Shown: positions 6,253 to 13,420, counted from the stretch's first letter. The stretch: 14,156 bases of DNA from Nitrogeniibacter sp041600915 (GCA_041600915.1 JBFIJC010000071.1:1-14156), one strand, 5' to 3'. Translations and numbers: made by a program. Notes: generated from the letters alone by a model not told the origin.

Positions 6253-7416
6253 TTAGCTGAGGTAGTTGAAGAGGCTGAGCTGATTGATGCGCAGGAAAGA
6301 CTGCTGCGAGGCTTGCAGATAGGTTTGCTGCAAGGTGAGGCTACTCACCGCCTCGGTGTAGTCGACATCCTGCAGGCGCGAGAGTGTCTGGGTGTATTGG
6401 ATATCGAGATCGCTCCCCACTGACTCCAGCGTGGAGAGCTCGACCATGCGCGAGCCAACCGAGGCGCGCACGGTGAGCGCCTGATCGAGACTGCGATCCA
6501 TGCCTTCAATTGCCTGAGCGACGGCGCCCTGGATGCCAACGGTGGTCGACGGGTTTTCGAGCGCGCGGACCATATTGGTATACATATTGAAGACGTTGGC
6601 CCGCGGGCCGACCTCAAAGCTGTCACCCGGGTTGGGCACGCCGCCCATCTCCAGCTGCACGGCACCGAAGGTGAGCGTGGGGCCGCTCTGGCTGACCACG
6701 GCCGCGCCGGTGTCGGCATCGGTGACGTTGTAGTTGGTGCCGTCCCACTGGATGTCGTAGCGGGTGCCCGTGTAGGCGCCTGTGGTTTGCGCCTGAGCGA
6801 TGTGGCCGGTGCCGCCGTTGGGTGAGACCGGCACAGCGAAGAACTTGCCGGGGTCTTGCCGCACGGAGTTGAACACATCGCTGCCGGCGTTATTGACCGG
6901 CATGAGTCGCGACGGCGACACCTGCAGCGTGCGCTGCCCCTGGTCGCCCTGGTAGCTCACGCCGTCGAGCGTGCCGACATAGGGCTTCACATCGGCCTGG
7001 TAACCCGAGAACAGGTATTCGCCCTGACCGTTCTGGCTATTGGCCAAGGCCAGCATGGAGTCGAAGTTGGCGCGCACATCGGTGGCGAGCGATCTGAGCT
7101 CGCTCGGTGCGTAGGTGCCATTGCCCGCCTCCACCGCACGGGTGCGGGTGTGGATGAGCAATTCTTCGACCGCGGCGAGTTTGTTCTCGAGCAGACCGAG
7201 CGAATCCTTGGCGTAACCCTGGTTGATCAGCTGCTGGGCGTTGATGCCCTTCGCCTGGGTGATTTCCAGCGCACGTGCCGAGGCAATCGGATCGTCCGAG
7301 GGGGCGATGATGCGCCGACCGGTCGCCACTTGCTGCTGGGTCTGCAGCATCTGCGCGGTCTGCTTCTGGATGGTGTTGACGCCGGTCTGGTAGAGCATAC
7401 CGGTACTGATTCGCAT
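6253..7416 (-). CDS. flgL: Flagellar hook-filament junction protein FlgL (HAP3)
   Basis: FlgL sits between FlgK and the flagellin filament; it is exported through the flagellar type III system and has no signal peptide. The 387-residue protein starts MRISTGMLYQTGVNTIQKQT, the usual N-terminal helix, and ends LRINQLSLFNYLS, the C-terminal partner helix. SDDPIASARALEITQ (near 40-54) is a flagellin-family hallmark. The middle (~215-267) is a beta-rich insert with an FGAVQLEMGG...PGDSFEVGP pattern also seen in FlgK. I chose ATG 7414-7416 because AAGGAG lies seven bases upstream; an in-frame start 18 codons earlier would add a non-native tail. flgK ends 25 bp upstream and the lipoprotein gene starts one base downstream. 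Confidence 0.96.
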   Translation of the reverse strand: MRISTGMLYQTGVNTIQKQTAQMLQTQQQVATGRRIIAPSDDPIASARALEITQAKGINAQQLINQGYAKDSLGLLENKLAAVEELLIHTRTRAVEAGNGTYAPSELRSLATDVRANFDSMLALANSQNGQGEYLFSGYQADVKPYVGTLDGVSYQGDQGQRTLQVSPSRLMPVNNAGSDVFNSVRQDPGKFFAVPVSPNGGTGHIAQAQTTGAYTGTRYDIQWDGTNYNVTDADTGAAVVSQSGPTLTFGAVQLEMGGVPNPGDSFEVGPRANVFNMYTNMVRALENPSTTVGIQGAVAQAIEGMDRSLDQALTVRASVGSRMVELSTLESVGSDLDIQYTQTLSRLQDVDYTEAVSSLTLQQTYLQASQQSFLRINQLSLFNYLS

Positions 7417-7441
7417 GATCGGGCTCCTTCTTTTCGCAGGC

Positions 7442-9379
7442 TTAGCGCGCGATGGAGAGAATTTCGTCAAACAGACTGGAGGCGATCGACATCACCCGCG
7501 CCGAGGCCTGGTAGGCCTGCTGATAGCGGATGAGGTTGGCAGCCTCTTCGTCGAGATTCACGCCAGACAGGGCTTCGCGGCTGGCCGTGGCCTGGCCGAC
7601 CAGGGTGTCTTGCGCGGCACGGCTGACCTTGACCTCGCTGGTCTTGTTACCGACATTGCTGACCAGATTCGAATACGTGGATTGATAGCTTGCGGTCGCT
7701 GTGCCGCCGGCTGCCAGCAGCGTTTTGGCGGTCTGCAAACTGCTCAATGCCACTGCGTTTGTATTGTCGGCCACGCCGTCCGAGTTGCTTTCGAGCGTGA
7801 TGCGGTCGCCCGTCACCGGCACACCGGCCAGCTTGATGTCGATGCCGCCGAGCGCGCCGGGCAGCGTCCGCGTCACCCCCGCCGAATCGGTCGCGGGGTT
7901 GAAGGCAATGCTGCCGATCAGCGTATTGCCGGCGTCGCGCACATCGTATTGATTGGTCACCCCGTTAAACTGCAAGGTGTGCGCACCGATATGCGGTGAG
8001 CCGGTGGCAAAGCCGGCGGTGCTGGTCACCGTCACCCCGCTGACGGCGGCCGTGCCGGTGTTGTTGCCGGCCACCTGCGCGCGTACCGGGCCGGCCGCAG
8101 CCACCAGGCGCGTGTCACCCAAACCGACGCGGATGTTGGCGCCGGCCTCACGGGTGGGCTCGATAATGAATTCTTCGCCGCTGACCGTCGTGCCCGGCGG
8201 CGTGATCGTCAAGCCCACACTGGCAGCAGAGGCCACACTCGCCCCCGTCCGCGCATTGACCAAGGTATAGGCGCCGGTCGTGTTTGTATAAGTGAGGCGG
8301 TAGTTGTCGCCGGTGAGATTAGCCACCGTGCCAAAAGCGACCGTCGGCGCGGTCGTTGCGCTATTGAGCGGCCGGATGCTTGGGCTCAGGGGCTTGAAGA
8401 AATCGAGCCCGAGCGCACCGTCCAGATCCTGCCCAAGCCGGTGCTGAGCATTGAAGGTTTCGCTCAAACCAACGGCGATCAGGCCGAGCTGGCTCTTGGC
8501 GTTTTCGAGCGCATCGCGACGAAACTCCAGCAGGCCGCCCAGCGAGCCGCCGGTGAGCAGCGTCTCGGGCATCTGCACCGAACCACCGCCGATCAGTTGC
8601 AGGCCGACGGCGAGCTGCTCGGGATTATTGACACTGGGTGAAGTATTGAGCGTCGTGACCTGGCCGCCGATCACCAAAGGCTGCCCGCTACCAATGAACA
8701 CACTGAGCGAGCCATTGCTTTCGGTCACGGTGCTGACCTGAACGAGCTTGTTCAAATCACTCAGCACCGTCGCGCGCAAGTCGTGCAAGTCATTGGCCGG
8801 CGTGCCGGAGCCGGCCGACTCCGCCACCAGAATGCGTTGATTGATCTCCGACAGCTGCTTGGCGTGTGCATTGATCTGAGAGACCGTGCTGGCAATCTCG
8901 CCCTCCACGCCGCCGCTGATGTCACGCAGGCGACCGTCGAGATACTGAAAGCGCGAGGCCAGCGACTCGCCCGAGGCAATCATCGCCTGCCGCGCTGGCA
9001 CGCTCGACGGGTTGGCCGCCACTTCCTGCACGCCCTTGAAGAAACTCTGAATCGCCGGCGACAGCCCCGCGGTCGGGTCGGCGAGCAAGTTGTCGATCTG
9101 AGTGATCTGGCTTTCGTAAGCGCTCAGCGAAGCGCGCCGCGTGTCGGCAGTCAGTACCTGATTTTCAAGAAACTGGCTGTAAACACGTTTGACCGAGTCG
9201 ACCTGCGTGCCCTGGCCAAAAAAACCACCGCCCGAGAACACCGGCGTAAGCGTGCTCTGCCCAACCGTCTGCCGGCTGAAACCGGGGGTCGAGGCGTTGG
9301 AGATGTTATGGCTGGTCGTGTTCAACCACGCCTGGGCGGCGTTCAGACCTGTGATGCCAATGTTGAGCATGCCTGCCAT
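7442..9379 (-). CDS. flgK: Flagellar hook-associated protein FlgK (HAP1)
   Basis: FlgK forms the first junction ring on the distal end of the hook. The 645-residue length is normal for betaproteobacteria. The N-terminus, MAGMLNIGITGLNAAQAWLN followed by TTSHNISNASTPGFSRQ, and the C-terminus, GVNLDEEAANLIRYQQAYQA then SARVMSIASSLFDEIL, are diagnostic. The centre is beta-rich with two related bead-like segments (~350-400 and ~466-531). The start ATG 9377-9379 has GAGGAA about five bases upstream; ATG at codon 4 is the alternative. A sigma54 promoter lies 40 bp upstream, so flgK, flgL and the lipoprotein gene can be transcribed separately from flgF-flgJ. Confidence 0.97.
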   Translation of the reverse strand: MAGMLNIGITGLNAAQAWLNTTSHNISNASTPGFSRQTVGQSTLTPVFSGGGFFGQGTQVDSVKRVYSQFLENQVLTADTRRASLSAYESQITQIDNLLADPTAGLSPAIQSFFKGVQEVAANPSSVPARQAMIASGESLASRFQYLDGRLRDISGGVEGEIASTVSQINAHAKQLSEINQRILVAESAGSGTPANDLHDLRATVLSDLNKLVQVSTVTESNGSLSVFIGSGQPLVIGGQVTTLNTSPSVNNPEQLAVGLQLIGGGSVQMPETLLTGGSLGGLLEFRRDALENAKSQLGLIAVGLSETFNAQHRLGQDLDGALGLDFFKPLSPSIRPLNSATTAPTVAFGTVANLTGDNYRLTYTNTTGAYTLVNARTGASVASAASVGLTITPPGTTVSGEEFIIEPTREAGANIRVGLGDTRLVAAAGPVRAQVAGNNTGTAAVSGVTVTSTAGFATGSPHIGAHTLQFNGVTNQYDVRDAGNTLIGSIAFNPATDSAGVTRTLPGALGGIDIKLAGVPVTGDRITLESNSDGVADNTNAVALSSLQTAKTLLAAGGTATASYQSTYSNLVSNVGNKTSEVKVSRAAQDTLVGQATASREALSGVNLDEEAANLIRYQQAYQASARVMSIASSLFDEILSIAR

Positions 9380-9418
9380 GGGAGTTCCTCGTCGCTAAGA
9401 CTTCTACGACTTGAACAG

Positions 9419-9434
9419 TGCAAAACTTATGCCA
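9419..9434 (-). promoter_or_regulatory. Sigma54 (RpoN) promoter for flgK-flgL-lipoprotein
   Basis: Read on the minus strand the site is TGGCATAAGTTTTGCA. It has the -24 GG and -12 GC exactly ten bases apart, TGGCA and TTGCA boxes intact, and one departure from TGGCAC. Transcription would start near 9408, leaving a leader of about 29 bases that contains the GAGGAA ribosome site. RpoN with an NtrC-type activator drives many flagellar genes in polar flagellates, so the position fits. I saw no sigma28-like box here. Confidence 0.8.
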
Positions 9435-9468
9435 GTTGGCGGACAACGCGACAAACGGACGGGTTTTC

Positions 9469-9494
9469 GTAGGGTGGGCGGCTCGCCGCCCACC
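9469..9494 (+). repeat. GTAG-type REP palindrome, family A, copy 1
   Basis: GTAG (9469-9472) is followed by a perfect hairpin: GGTGGGCGGC (9473-9482), loop TC, GCCGCCCACC (9485-9494). A GTAG foot next to a GC-rich hairpin is the described form of REP sequences mobilised by REP-associated tyrosine transposases (RAYT/TnpA-REP). It is paired with an inverted copy 26 bp away. Confidence 0.85.
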
Positions 9495-9520
9495 AAGCAA
9501 CGTGTACCGTGAGGCACGAT

Positions 9521-9546
9521 GGTGGGCGGCAAGCCGCCCACCCTAC
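9521..9546 (-). repeat. GTAG-type REP palindrome, family A, copy 2 (inverted)
   Basis: GGTGGGCGGC (9521-9530), loop AA, GCCGCCCACC (9533-9542), then CTAC (9543-9546), which is GTAG on the minus strand. It is identical to copy 1 in 25 of 26 positions when reversed; the one difference is in the loop. Copies 1 and 2 form a head-to-head BIME-like unit spanning 9469-9546. Confidence 0.85.
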
Positions 9547-9577
9547 CGAACGACGTCGCCTGGGAAGCTTCGGAATC

Positions 9578-9615
9578 CGCGGGTGCTGGTCGGGTACGCC
9601 GAAGGCGCATCCGCG
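9578..9615. repeat. Imperfect hairpin, possibly a decayed repeat
   Basis: CGCGGGTGC (9578-9586) pairs with GCATCCGCG (9607-9615), eight Watson-Crick pairs and one G-T. The inner part GGGTACGCC-GAA-GGCGCATCC can fold on its own with one wobble and one mismatch. No GTAG foot is present (GTCG at 9589-9592). It may be an old member of another repeat family. Confidence 0.35.
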
Positions 9616-9637
9616 CCCAGTAAGGAGTCTCCCCTTC

Positions 9638-9663
9638 ATAGGGTGGGCAGCTTGCTGCCCACC
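9638..9663 (+). repeat. REP palindrome, family A variant, copy 3
   Basis: ATAG (9638-9641) replaces GTAG; the hairpin is GGTGGGCAGC (9642-9651), loop TT, GCTGCCCACC (9654-9663). Relative to copies 1 and 2, one G-C pair has become A-T on both arms, so the stem stays perfect. It has no inverted partner and lies 20 bp past the flgJ stop. Confidence 0.75.
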
Positions 9664-9683
9664 ACAATCGCTCGGGGTGAGCT

Positions 9684-10634
9684 TCAGCCCGGCAGCGCGG
9701 CGCGCAGCGTTGGGCCGGTGATGATGCGGGTGAGTTTTTCGGCGTAGCGCGGGTCGGTGGCGTAGCCGGCGGCCTGCAGTTCGCGAGCGAAGGCGGCAGC
9801 GTCCTGCTGGCCGACCACATCGGCGTAGCGCGGGCTGTTGCCGATCAGGCGGGCATAGTCGCGGAATGACTCGGCGTATGAGCCGTAAGCCCGGAAGCGG
9901 GCTTGCTCGGTGACCGGGCGGCCATCCACGTATTCGGTGGTCCCCACCGACACCGTCTTGCCCTGCCAGCTGCTGCCGGCCTTGATGTTGAAGAGGTTGT
10001 GACTGGACTGGCCATTGGCGTCACGCAGCTGGTACTTGCCCCAGCCGGTCTCGAGGGCAGCCTGCGCCACCATGAAATGCGCGGGGATGCCTGTTTCGCG
10101 GCTGGCGGCCTGAGCGTGCGGCATGACCTTGCGCACGAAGGCAGCGGCATCCGACGAGATTTCCGGCGGCGTCGGTTCGATACTGGCCGGCGCGCTCACG
10201 CTGGACGGCAGCCCGGCCGCCCGTCGGGCGGCAAGATCAACCGGCGGCAAGGGCGCGGCGGCAGCATTTGCCGGCCGGCGCGGCACCGAAGCGATGTCAA
10301 AGCCGGCCGAAATCTCGTCGCGGCTGGGCGCCTGCATGGGGTTACCGCCAAGCTGGGCGATCAATGCCTTGGCCAGGCCCGCCCCGCCACTGGCGGCCAT
10401 ATTGGCGGCCAGCTGCTGGTCGAGCATGGATTGATACATGCGGCTCTGATCGTTATCCATCAAGCCGGTGGCGGGCATGGCCGCGCGCATGGACTTGAGC
10501 ACCATGGCCAGAAACAGGGACTCAAACTGCCGCGCCGCCGCTTCGATCGCTTTCGGATCGTTGTCCTTGGCCAGACGCTTGAGGTCGGCCATGGCATTCG
10601 GATCGAGGGTATTGAGTTGGGCAGCGCCTTGCAT
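9684..10634 (-). CDS. flgJ: Flagellar rod cap and peptidoglycan hydrolase FlgJ
   Basis: A bifunctional 316-residue FlgJ. The N-terminal rod-binding domain (~25-90, with AARQFESLFLAMVLKSMRAA and the LDQQLAANMA helix) caps the growing rod. A Pro/Ala-rich linker (~100-150) leads to a glucosaminidase domain (~155-316) that opens the peptidoglycan. The likely catalytic glutamate is Glu195 in QAALETGWGK, and GQSSHNLFNIKA, YVDGRPVTEQARFRAY and YATDPRYAEKL are typical of the family. The ATG overlaps the flgI stop (TGATG, one shared base), so translation is coupled. Having both domains matches beta- and gammaproteobacteria. Confidence 0.96.
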   Translation of the reverse strand: MQGAAQLNTLDPNAMADLKRLAKDNDPKAIEAAARQFESLFLAMVLKSMRAAMPATGLMDNDQSRMYQSMLDQQLAANMAASGGAGLAKALIAQLGGNPMQAPSRDEISAGFDIASVPRRPANAAAAPLPPVDLAARRAAGLPSSVSAPASIEPTPPEISSDAAAFVRKVMPHAQAASRETGIPAHFMVAQAALETGWGKYQLRDANGQSSHNLFNIKAGSSWQGKTVSVGTTEYVDGRPVTEQARFRAYGSYAESFRDYARLIGNSPRYADVVGQQDAAAFARELQAAGYATDPRYAEKLTRIITGPTLRAALPG

Positions 10635-11809
10635 CAGATCACTTCCAGATCGGCCCGCAGCGCGCCCGAAGCCTTCATGGCCTGGAGAATGCTGATGAGG
10701 TCCATCGGATTGGCACCCAAGGCGTTGAGCGCCTTGACCACTTCGGCCAGGTTGGTGCCGGCCGGCACTCGCATCAAGGTGCCGCCGGCCTGATCGATCG
10801 ACACATCACCGCGCTGGCCGGCGACGGTGCGACCGCCCGACAAGGGATTGGGTTGGCTGACCACCGGCTCGGTCGTGACCGACACCGACAGATTGCCGTG
10901 CGCAACCGCGCATTGCTGCAGCATCACGGCCTGGTTCATGACCACCGAACCGGTACGCGAATTGATGATCACCTTGGCCGACTGCAGCGCCGGGGTAACG
11001 TCGATGTTTTCGATCCGGCCGAGGAAGGCCACGCGCATCGACGCATCCGACGGCGCGCGGACCTGAATGGTGCGCCCGTCCAGCGCCTGGGCCTGGCCCG
11101 GCGACGTGGCGCTGTTGATGGCGTCAACCATGCGCTGGGCGGTGCCAAAATCGGTTTGTTCAAGCTCAAGCAGAATCACGTCGCCCTGCCCCAGTGCCGT
11201 CGGCACTGCACGCTCGACCGTTGCGCCGTTGGGCACCCGGCCGGCCGACAGATGATTGACTACCACCGACGCGCCGCCGCCCGAAGCGCCCGCACCGCCG
11301 ACGATAACGTTGCCTTGCGCCATGGCGTAGATCTGACCGTCGGCGCCCTTGAGCGGTGTCATGACCAGCGTGCCGCCGCGCAGACTCTTGGCGTTACCGA
11401 TCGACGAGGTGGTGATATCGATCCGCTGACCGGGCCGCGCAAACGGCGGCAAGTCGGCGGTAACCATTACTGCGGCCACGTTCTTGAGCTGCAAGTTGGT
11501 GCCCGGCGGCATGGTCACGCCCATGTTGCCGAGCATGTTGATGATGCTTTGCACGGTAAACGGCGTCTGGGTGGTCTGGTCGCCCGAGCCATCCAGACCG
11601 ACCACAATGCCGTAACCCACCAGCTGGTTGCTTCGCACGCCGGCGATATTGGCCAGGTCCTTGATGCGCTCGGCGTGGGCAGTCGCCATGAACAGGCCGA
11701 GCACCAAGGCAATGGCAACCCGTAGGGCGGGTTTCAACCCGCCAAACCCTTTCCGGGACAGAAGGCGGGTTGAAACCCGCCCTACAAAGAATTCGCGTGC
11801 GATGTCCAT
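10634..11809 (-). CDS. flgI: Flagellar P-ring protein FlgI with a REP-altered signal peptide
   Basis: FlgI forms the periplasmic P ring around the rod after Sec export. The mature sequence is normal: ERIKDLANIAGVRSNQLVGY, then GIVVGLDGSGDQTTQTPFTV, and an intact end (LISILQAMKASGALRADLEVI). The N-terminus is odd. From ATG 11809 (TGAGG five bases upstream) there is a ~30-residue leader before the hydrophobic core VAIALVLGLFMATAHA, with cleavage likely after residue 46. Residues ~9-30 are encoded by a pair of inverted REP palindromes. A TTG at 11737 with a purine-rich stretch upstream would give MKPALR plus the same core, a textbook-sized signal. I keep the ATG because of its better ribosome site, but the true start is uncertain. 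Seven bases separate it from flgH. Confidence 0.93.
   Translation of the reverse strand: MDIAREFFVGRVSTRLLSRKGFGGLKPALRVAIALVLGLFMATAHAERIKDLANIAGVRSNQLVGYGIVVGLDGSGDQTTQTPFTVQSIINMLGNMGVTMPPGTNLQLKNVAAVMVTADLPPFARPGQRIDITTSSIGNAKSLRGGTLVMTPLKGADGQIYAMAQGNVIVGGAGASGGGASVVVNHLSAGRVPNGATVERAVPTALGQGDVILLELEQTDFGTAQRMVDAINSATSPGQAQALDGRTIQVRAPSDASMRVAFLGRIENIDVTPALQSAKVIINSRTGSVVMNQAVMLQQCAVAHGNLSVSVTTEPVVSQPNPLSGGRTVAGQRGDVSIDQAGGTLMRVPAGTNLAEVVKALNALGANPMDLISILQAMKASGALRADLEVI
11722..11785. repeat. Head-to-head GTAG-type REP pair (family B) inside the flgI 5' end
   Basis: GTAG (11722-11725) is followed by the hairpin GGCGGGTT / TC / AACCCGCC (11726-11743). After a 20-bp spacer comes GGCGGGTT / GA / AACCCGCC (11764-11781) then CTAC (11782-11785). 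The two 22-bp units are exact reverse complements, so the 64-bp unit can fold as two small hairpins or one long one. The palindrome core differs from the flgJ-flgK REPs, so this is a second family. It is translated as part of FlgI. Confidence 0.88.
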
Positions 11810-11816
11810 GGCAACC

Positions 11817-12485
11817 TCAGATCGGCAACAGCAGCAGGAAGAAGCGCTGCAACCAGCCCATCACCTGGCTCTCGTTGATATAGCCGCTGCCCTTGTATTC
11901 GATGCGCGCGTCGGCCACCTGGGTGGACTGCACGGTGTTGCTGGTGGTCACATGATTGGGATTGACCACGCCCGAGAAGCGGATGAACTCGTTGCCCTGG
12001 TTGATCGACACCTGCTTTTCACCCGATACCAGCAAATTGCCGTTGGGATACACCTCGATCACCGTGCAGGTGATGGTGCCGTTGAACAGGTTGTTGGCGG
12101 CAGCGGCGCCCTGCCCCGAAAAGTCGCTCTCGCTTTCGGCCTCTACGCCCAATCCTGCCAGACCCTTGAGCGGCAGCTTGTTGATCGAGGTGATGCCGGC
12201 GCTCAGGCTGCCGTCGCGGCTCGCGCTGGCATTGGATGCCTTGCGGGCCGTGGTGCTCTCGGCCAGATTGATGGTGATGGTGTCGCCGATCAGGCGGGCG
12301 CGGCGGTCTTCGAACAAGGGCCGTGAGCCCACCGCCTGAAAAATGGCGCCGTTGGCAGGCGCCACACCGGCGCGCACCTCGGGCCGGGCCGACATGGGTT
12401 GATGCACCGACGTGGGCGGCGTGGTTTCGAGCGCAGCGCAACCGACCAGCAAGCTCGTCAGCAGCAGAGTGAACAGAGCGCGCAT
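11817..12485 (-). CDS. flgH: Flagellar L-ring lipoprotein FlgH
   Basis: FlgH forms the L ring in the outer membrane. The 222-residue protein has a lipoprotein signal with lipobox LLVGC and acylated Cys16 followed by Ala, which suits outer-membrane sorting. Family markers include GAIFQAVGSRPLFEDRRARLIGD (split here as GAIFQAVGSRPLFED then RRARLIGDTITINLAEST), the GNLLVSGEKQVSINQGNEF strand pair and the RFSGVVNP motif, ending in GWLQRFFLLLLPI. AGGGAG lies seven bases before the ATG. flgG ends 21 bp upstream and flgI begins seven bases after the stop, whose TGA is part of the flgI ribosome site. Confidence 0.96.
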   Translation of the reverse strand: MRALFTLLLTSLLVGCAALETTPPTSVHQPMSARPEVRAGVAPANGAIFQAVGSRPLFEDRRARLIGDTITINLAESTTARKASNASASRDGSLSAGITSINKLPLKGLAGLGVEAESESDFSGQGAAAANNLFNGTITCTVIEVYPNGNLLVSGEKQVSINQGNEFIRFSGVVNPNHVTTSNTVQSTQVADARIEYKGSGYINESQVMGWLQRFFLLLLPI

Positions 12486-12506
12486 GGCGAGTCTCCCTAA
12501 CCCCGC

Positions 12507-13289
12507 TCAGAGCTGCGTCAAACGACCGAGCATCTGGTCGGAAGTCTGAATCGCGCGCGAGTTGAGCTCGTAGGCGCGCTGGGTGGTGATCAGCTGCACC
12601 AGCTCTTCGGCCACGTTCACATTGGAGGTTTCGACGTAGTTCTGGTTGAGCACGCCGGCGCCGTTCGACCCCGGGGTGTTGGGCGTCGGGGTGCCGCTGG
12701 ACGCCGTCTCGAGGTAAAGATTTTCACCCGCACTTTGCAGGCCGCCCGAGTTAACAAAAGTGGCCAGCTGGATGGTGCCCACCTGTGTCGGCGACACCTG
12801 CCCGGACTGCTGCACGCTGACCGTGCCGTCCTTGCCGATGGTCATGCTCAGCGTATCGGCCGGCAGAATGATGGCCGGGCTCAGCGGATAACCACTGGCG
12901 GTGACCATCTGGCCCTGGTTGTCGAGCTGGAAGGAGCCATCGCGCGTGTAGGCGGTGGTGCCATCGGGCAGCTGAATCTGAAAGAAGCCCTCGCCCTGCA
13001 CGGCCACATCCAGGCCGTTGCCGGTCTGCTGCAGGTTGCCCTGCGTGTGGATGCGCTCGGTCGCCACCGGGCGCACGCCGGTGCCGATCTGCAGGCCGCT
13101 GGAGATCTGGGTTTGCTGGGTCGACTGGGCGCCGGGCTGGCGCAGGGTCTGGTACAGCAGGTCTTCAAACACCGCACGTGAGCGCTTGAAGCCGGTGGTG
13201 GAAACGTTGGCCAGGTTGTTTGACACCACGTCCAGCTGGGTTTGCTGGGCATCCAGGCCGGTGCGGGCAATCCACAGTGAGCGGATCAT
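12507..13289 (-). CDS. flgG: Flagellar distal rod protein FlgG
   Basis: FlgG builds the distal rod. The 260-residue length is standard. It has the rod/hook N-terminal motif (MIRSLWIARTGLDAQQTQLD, then VVSNNLANVSTTGFKRSR), the FLG-type central strands (NGLDVAVQGEGFFQIQLPDG, YTRDGSFQLDNQGQMV) and the C-terminal LVQLITTQRAYELNSRAIQ helix ending in LGRLTQL. No signal peptide is expected because export is by the flagellar type III system. AAGGAG lies six bases before the ATG. Unlike the other genes here, it is separated from its upstream neighbour flgF by 376 bp holding a repeat-bounded element, so it may depend on read-through or on a promoter I could not identify. Confidence 0.97.
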   Translation of the reverse strand: MIRSLWIARTGLDAQQTQLDVVSNNLANVSTTGFKRSRAVFEDLLYQTLRQPGAQSTQQTQISSGLQIGTGVRPVATERIHTQGNLQQTGNGLDVAVQGEGFFQIQLPDGTTAYTRDGSFQLDNQGQMVTASGYPLSPAIILPADTLSMTIGKDGTVSVQQSGQVSPTQVGTIQLATFVNSGGLQSAGENLYLETASSGTPTPNTPGSNGAGVLNQNYVETSNVNVAEELVQLITTQRAYELNSRAIQTSDQMLGRLTQL

Positions 13290-13420
13290 GTCAGGCTCCT
13301 TCGCGCGCCAGGGCGCTTTGCGTTCGCGTGGGCCAGCACACAGGGCGGCCCTTGAAATCAGAGTACGCCGGCCGACGCTATTCCGATGCGAGGAAGAAGC
13401 GCCGAAATTCCGGTCAGTTC
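13290..13420. other. flgG upstream flank of the flgF-flgG gap
   Basis: These 131 bp lie between the inserted element and flgG. Apart from the flgG ribosome site I see no gene. A -24-like TGGCCC followed by a GC at a spacing of 11 rather than 10 is present but does not meet the sigma54 rule, and no convincing sigma70 or sigma28 pair was found. Confidence 0.5.

Larger units (their letters stand above)
9380..9683. other. Non-coding flgJ-flgK gap filled with REP repeats and a sigma54 promoter
   Basis: No gene is supported in these 304 bp. From the flgK side it holds the ribosome site, a -24/-12 promoter (9419-9434), a head-to-head pair of GTAG-type REPs (9469-9546), an imperfect hairpin (9578-9615) and a third REP (9638-9663), which ends 20 bp past the flgJ stop. 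Open frames crossing the gap run through the palindromes in several frames and show no protein-like composition. Confidence 0.8.

Noticed and set aside
9469..9663. The cluster of repeats considered as a CRISPR array.
   Set aside because: Units are in mixed orientation, fully palindromic, with irregular spacers (26 and 91 bp) and only three copies. This is REP/BIME structure, not CRISPR.
9427..9820. Several open frames on both strands across the flgJ-flgK gap.
   Set aside because: They consist largely of translated REP palindromes (repeated GWAA-P-P type peptides) and overlap flgJ antisense or out of frame.
11722..11785. The long inverted repeat considered as an intrinsic terminator between flgH and flgI.
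   Set aside because: It lies inside the translated flgI leader, has no T-run, and termination here would silence flgI and flgJ.
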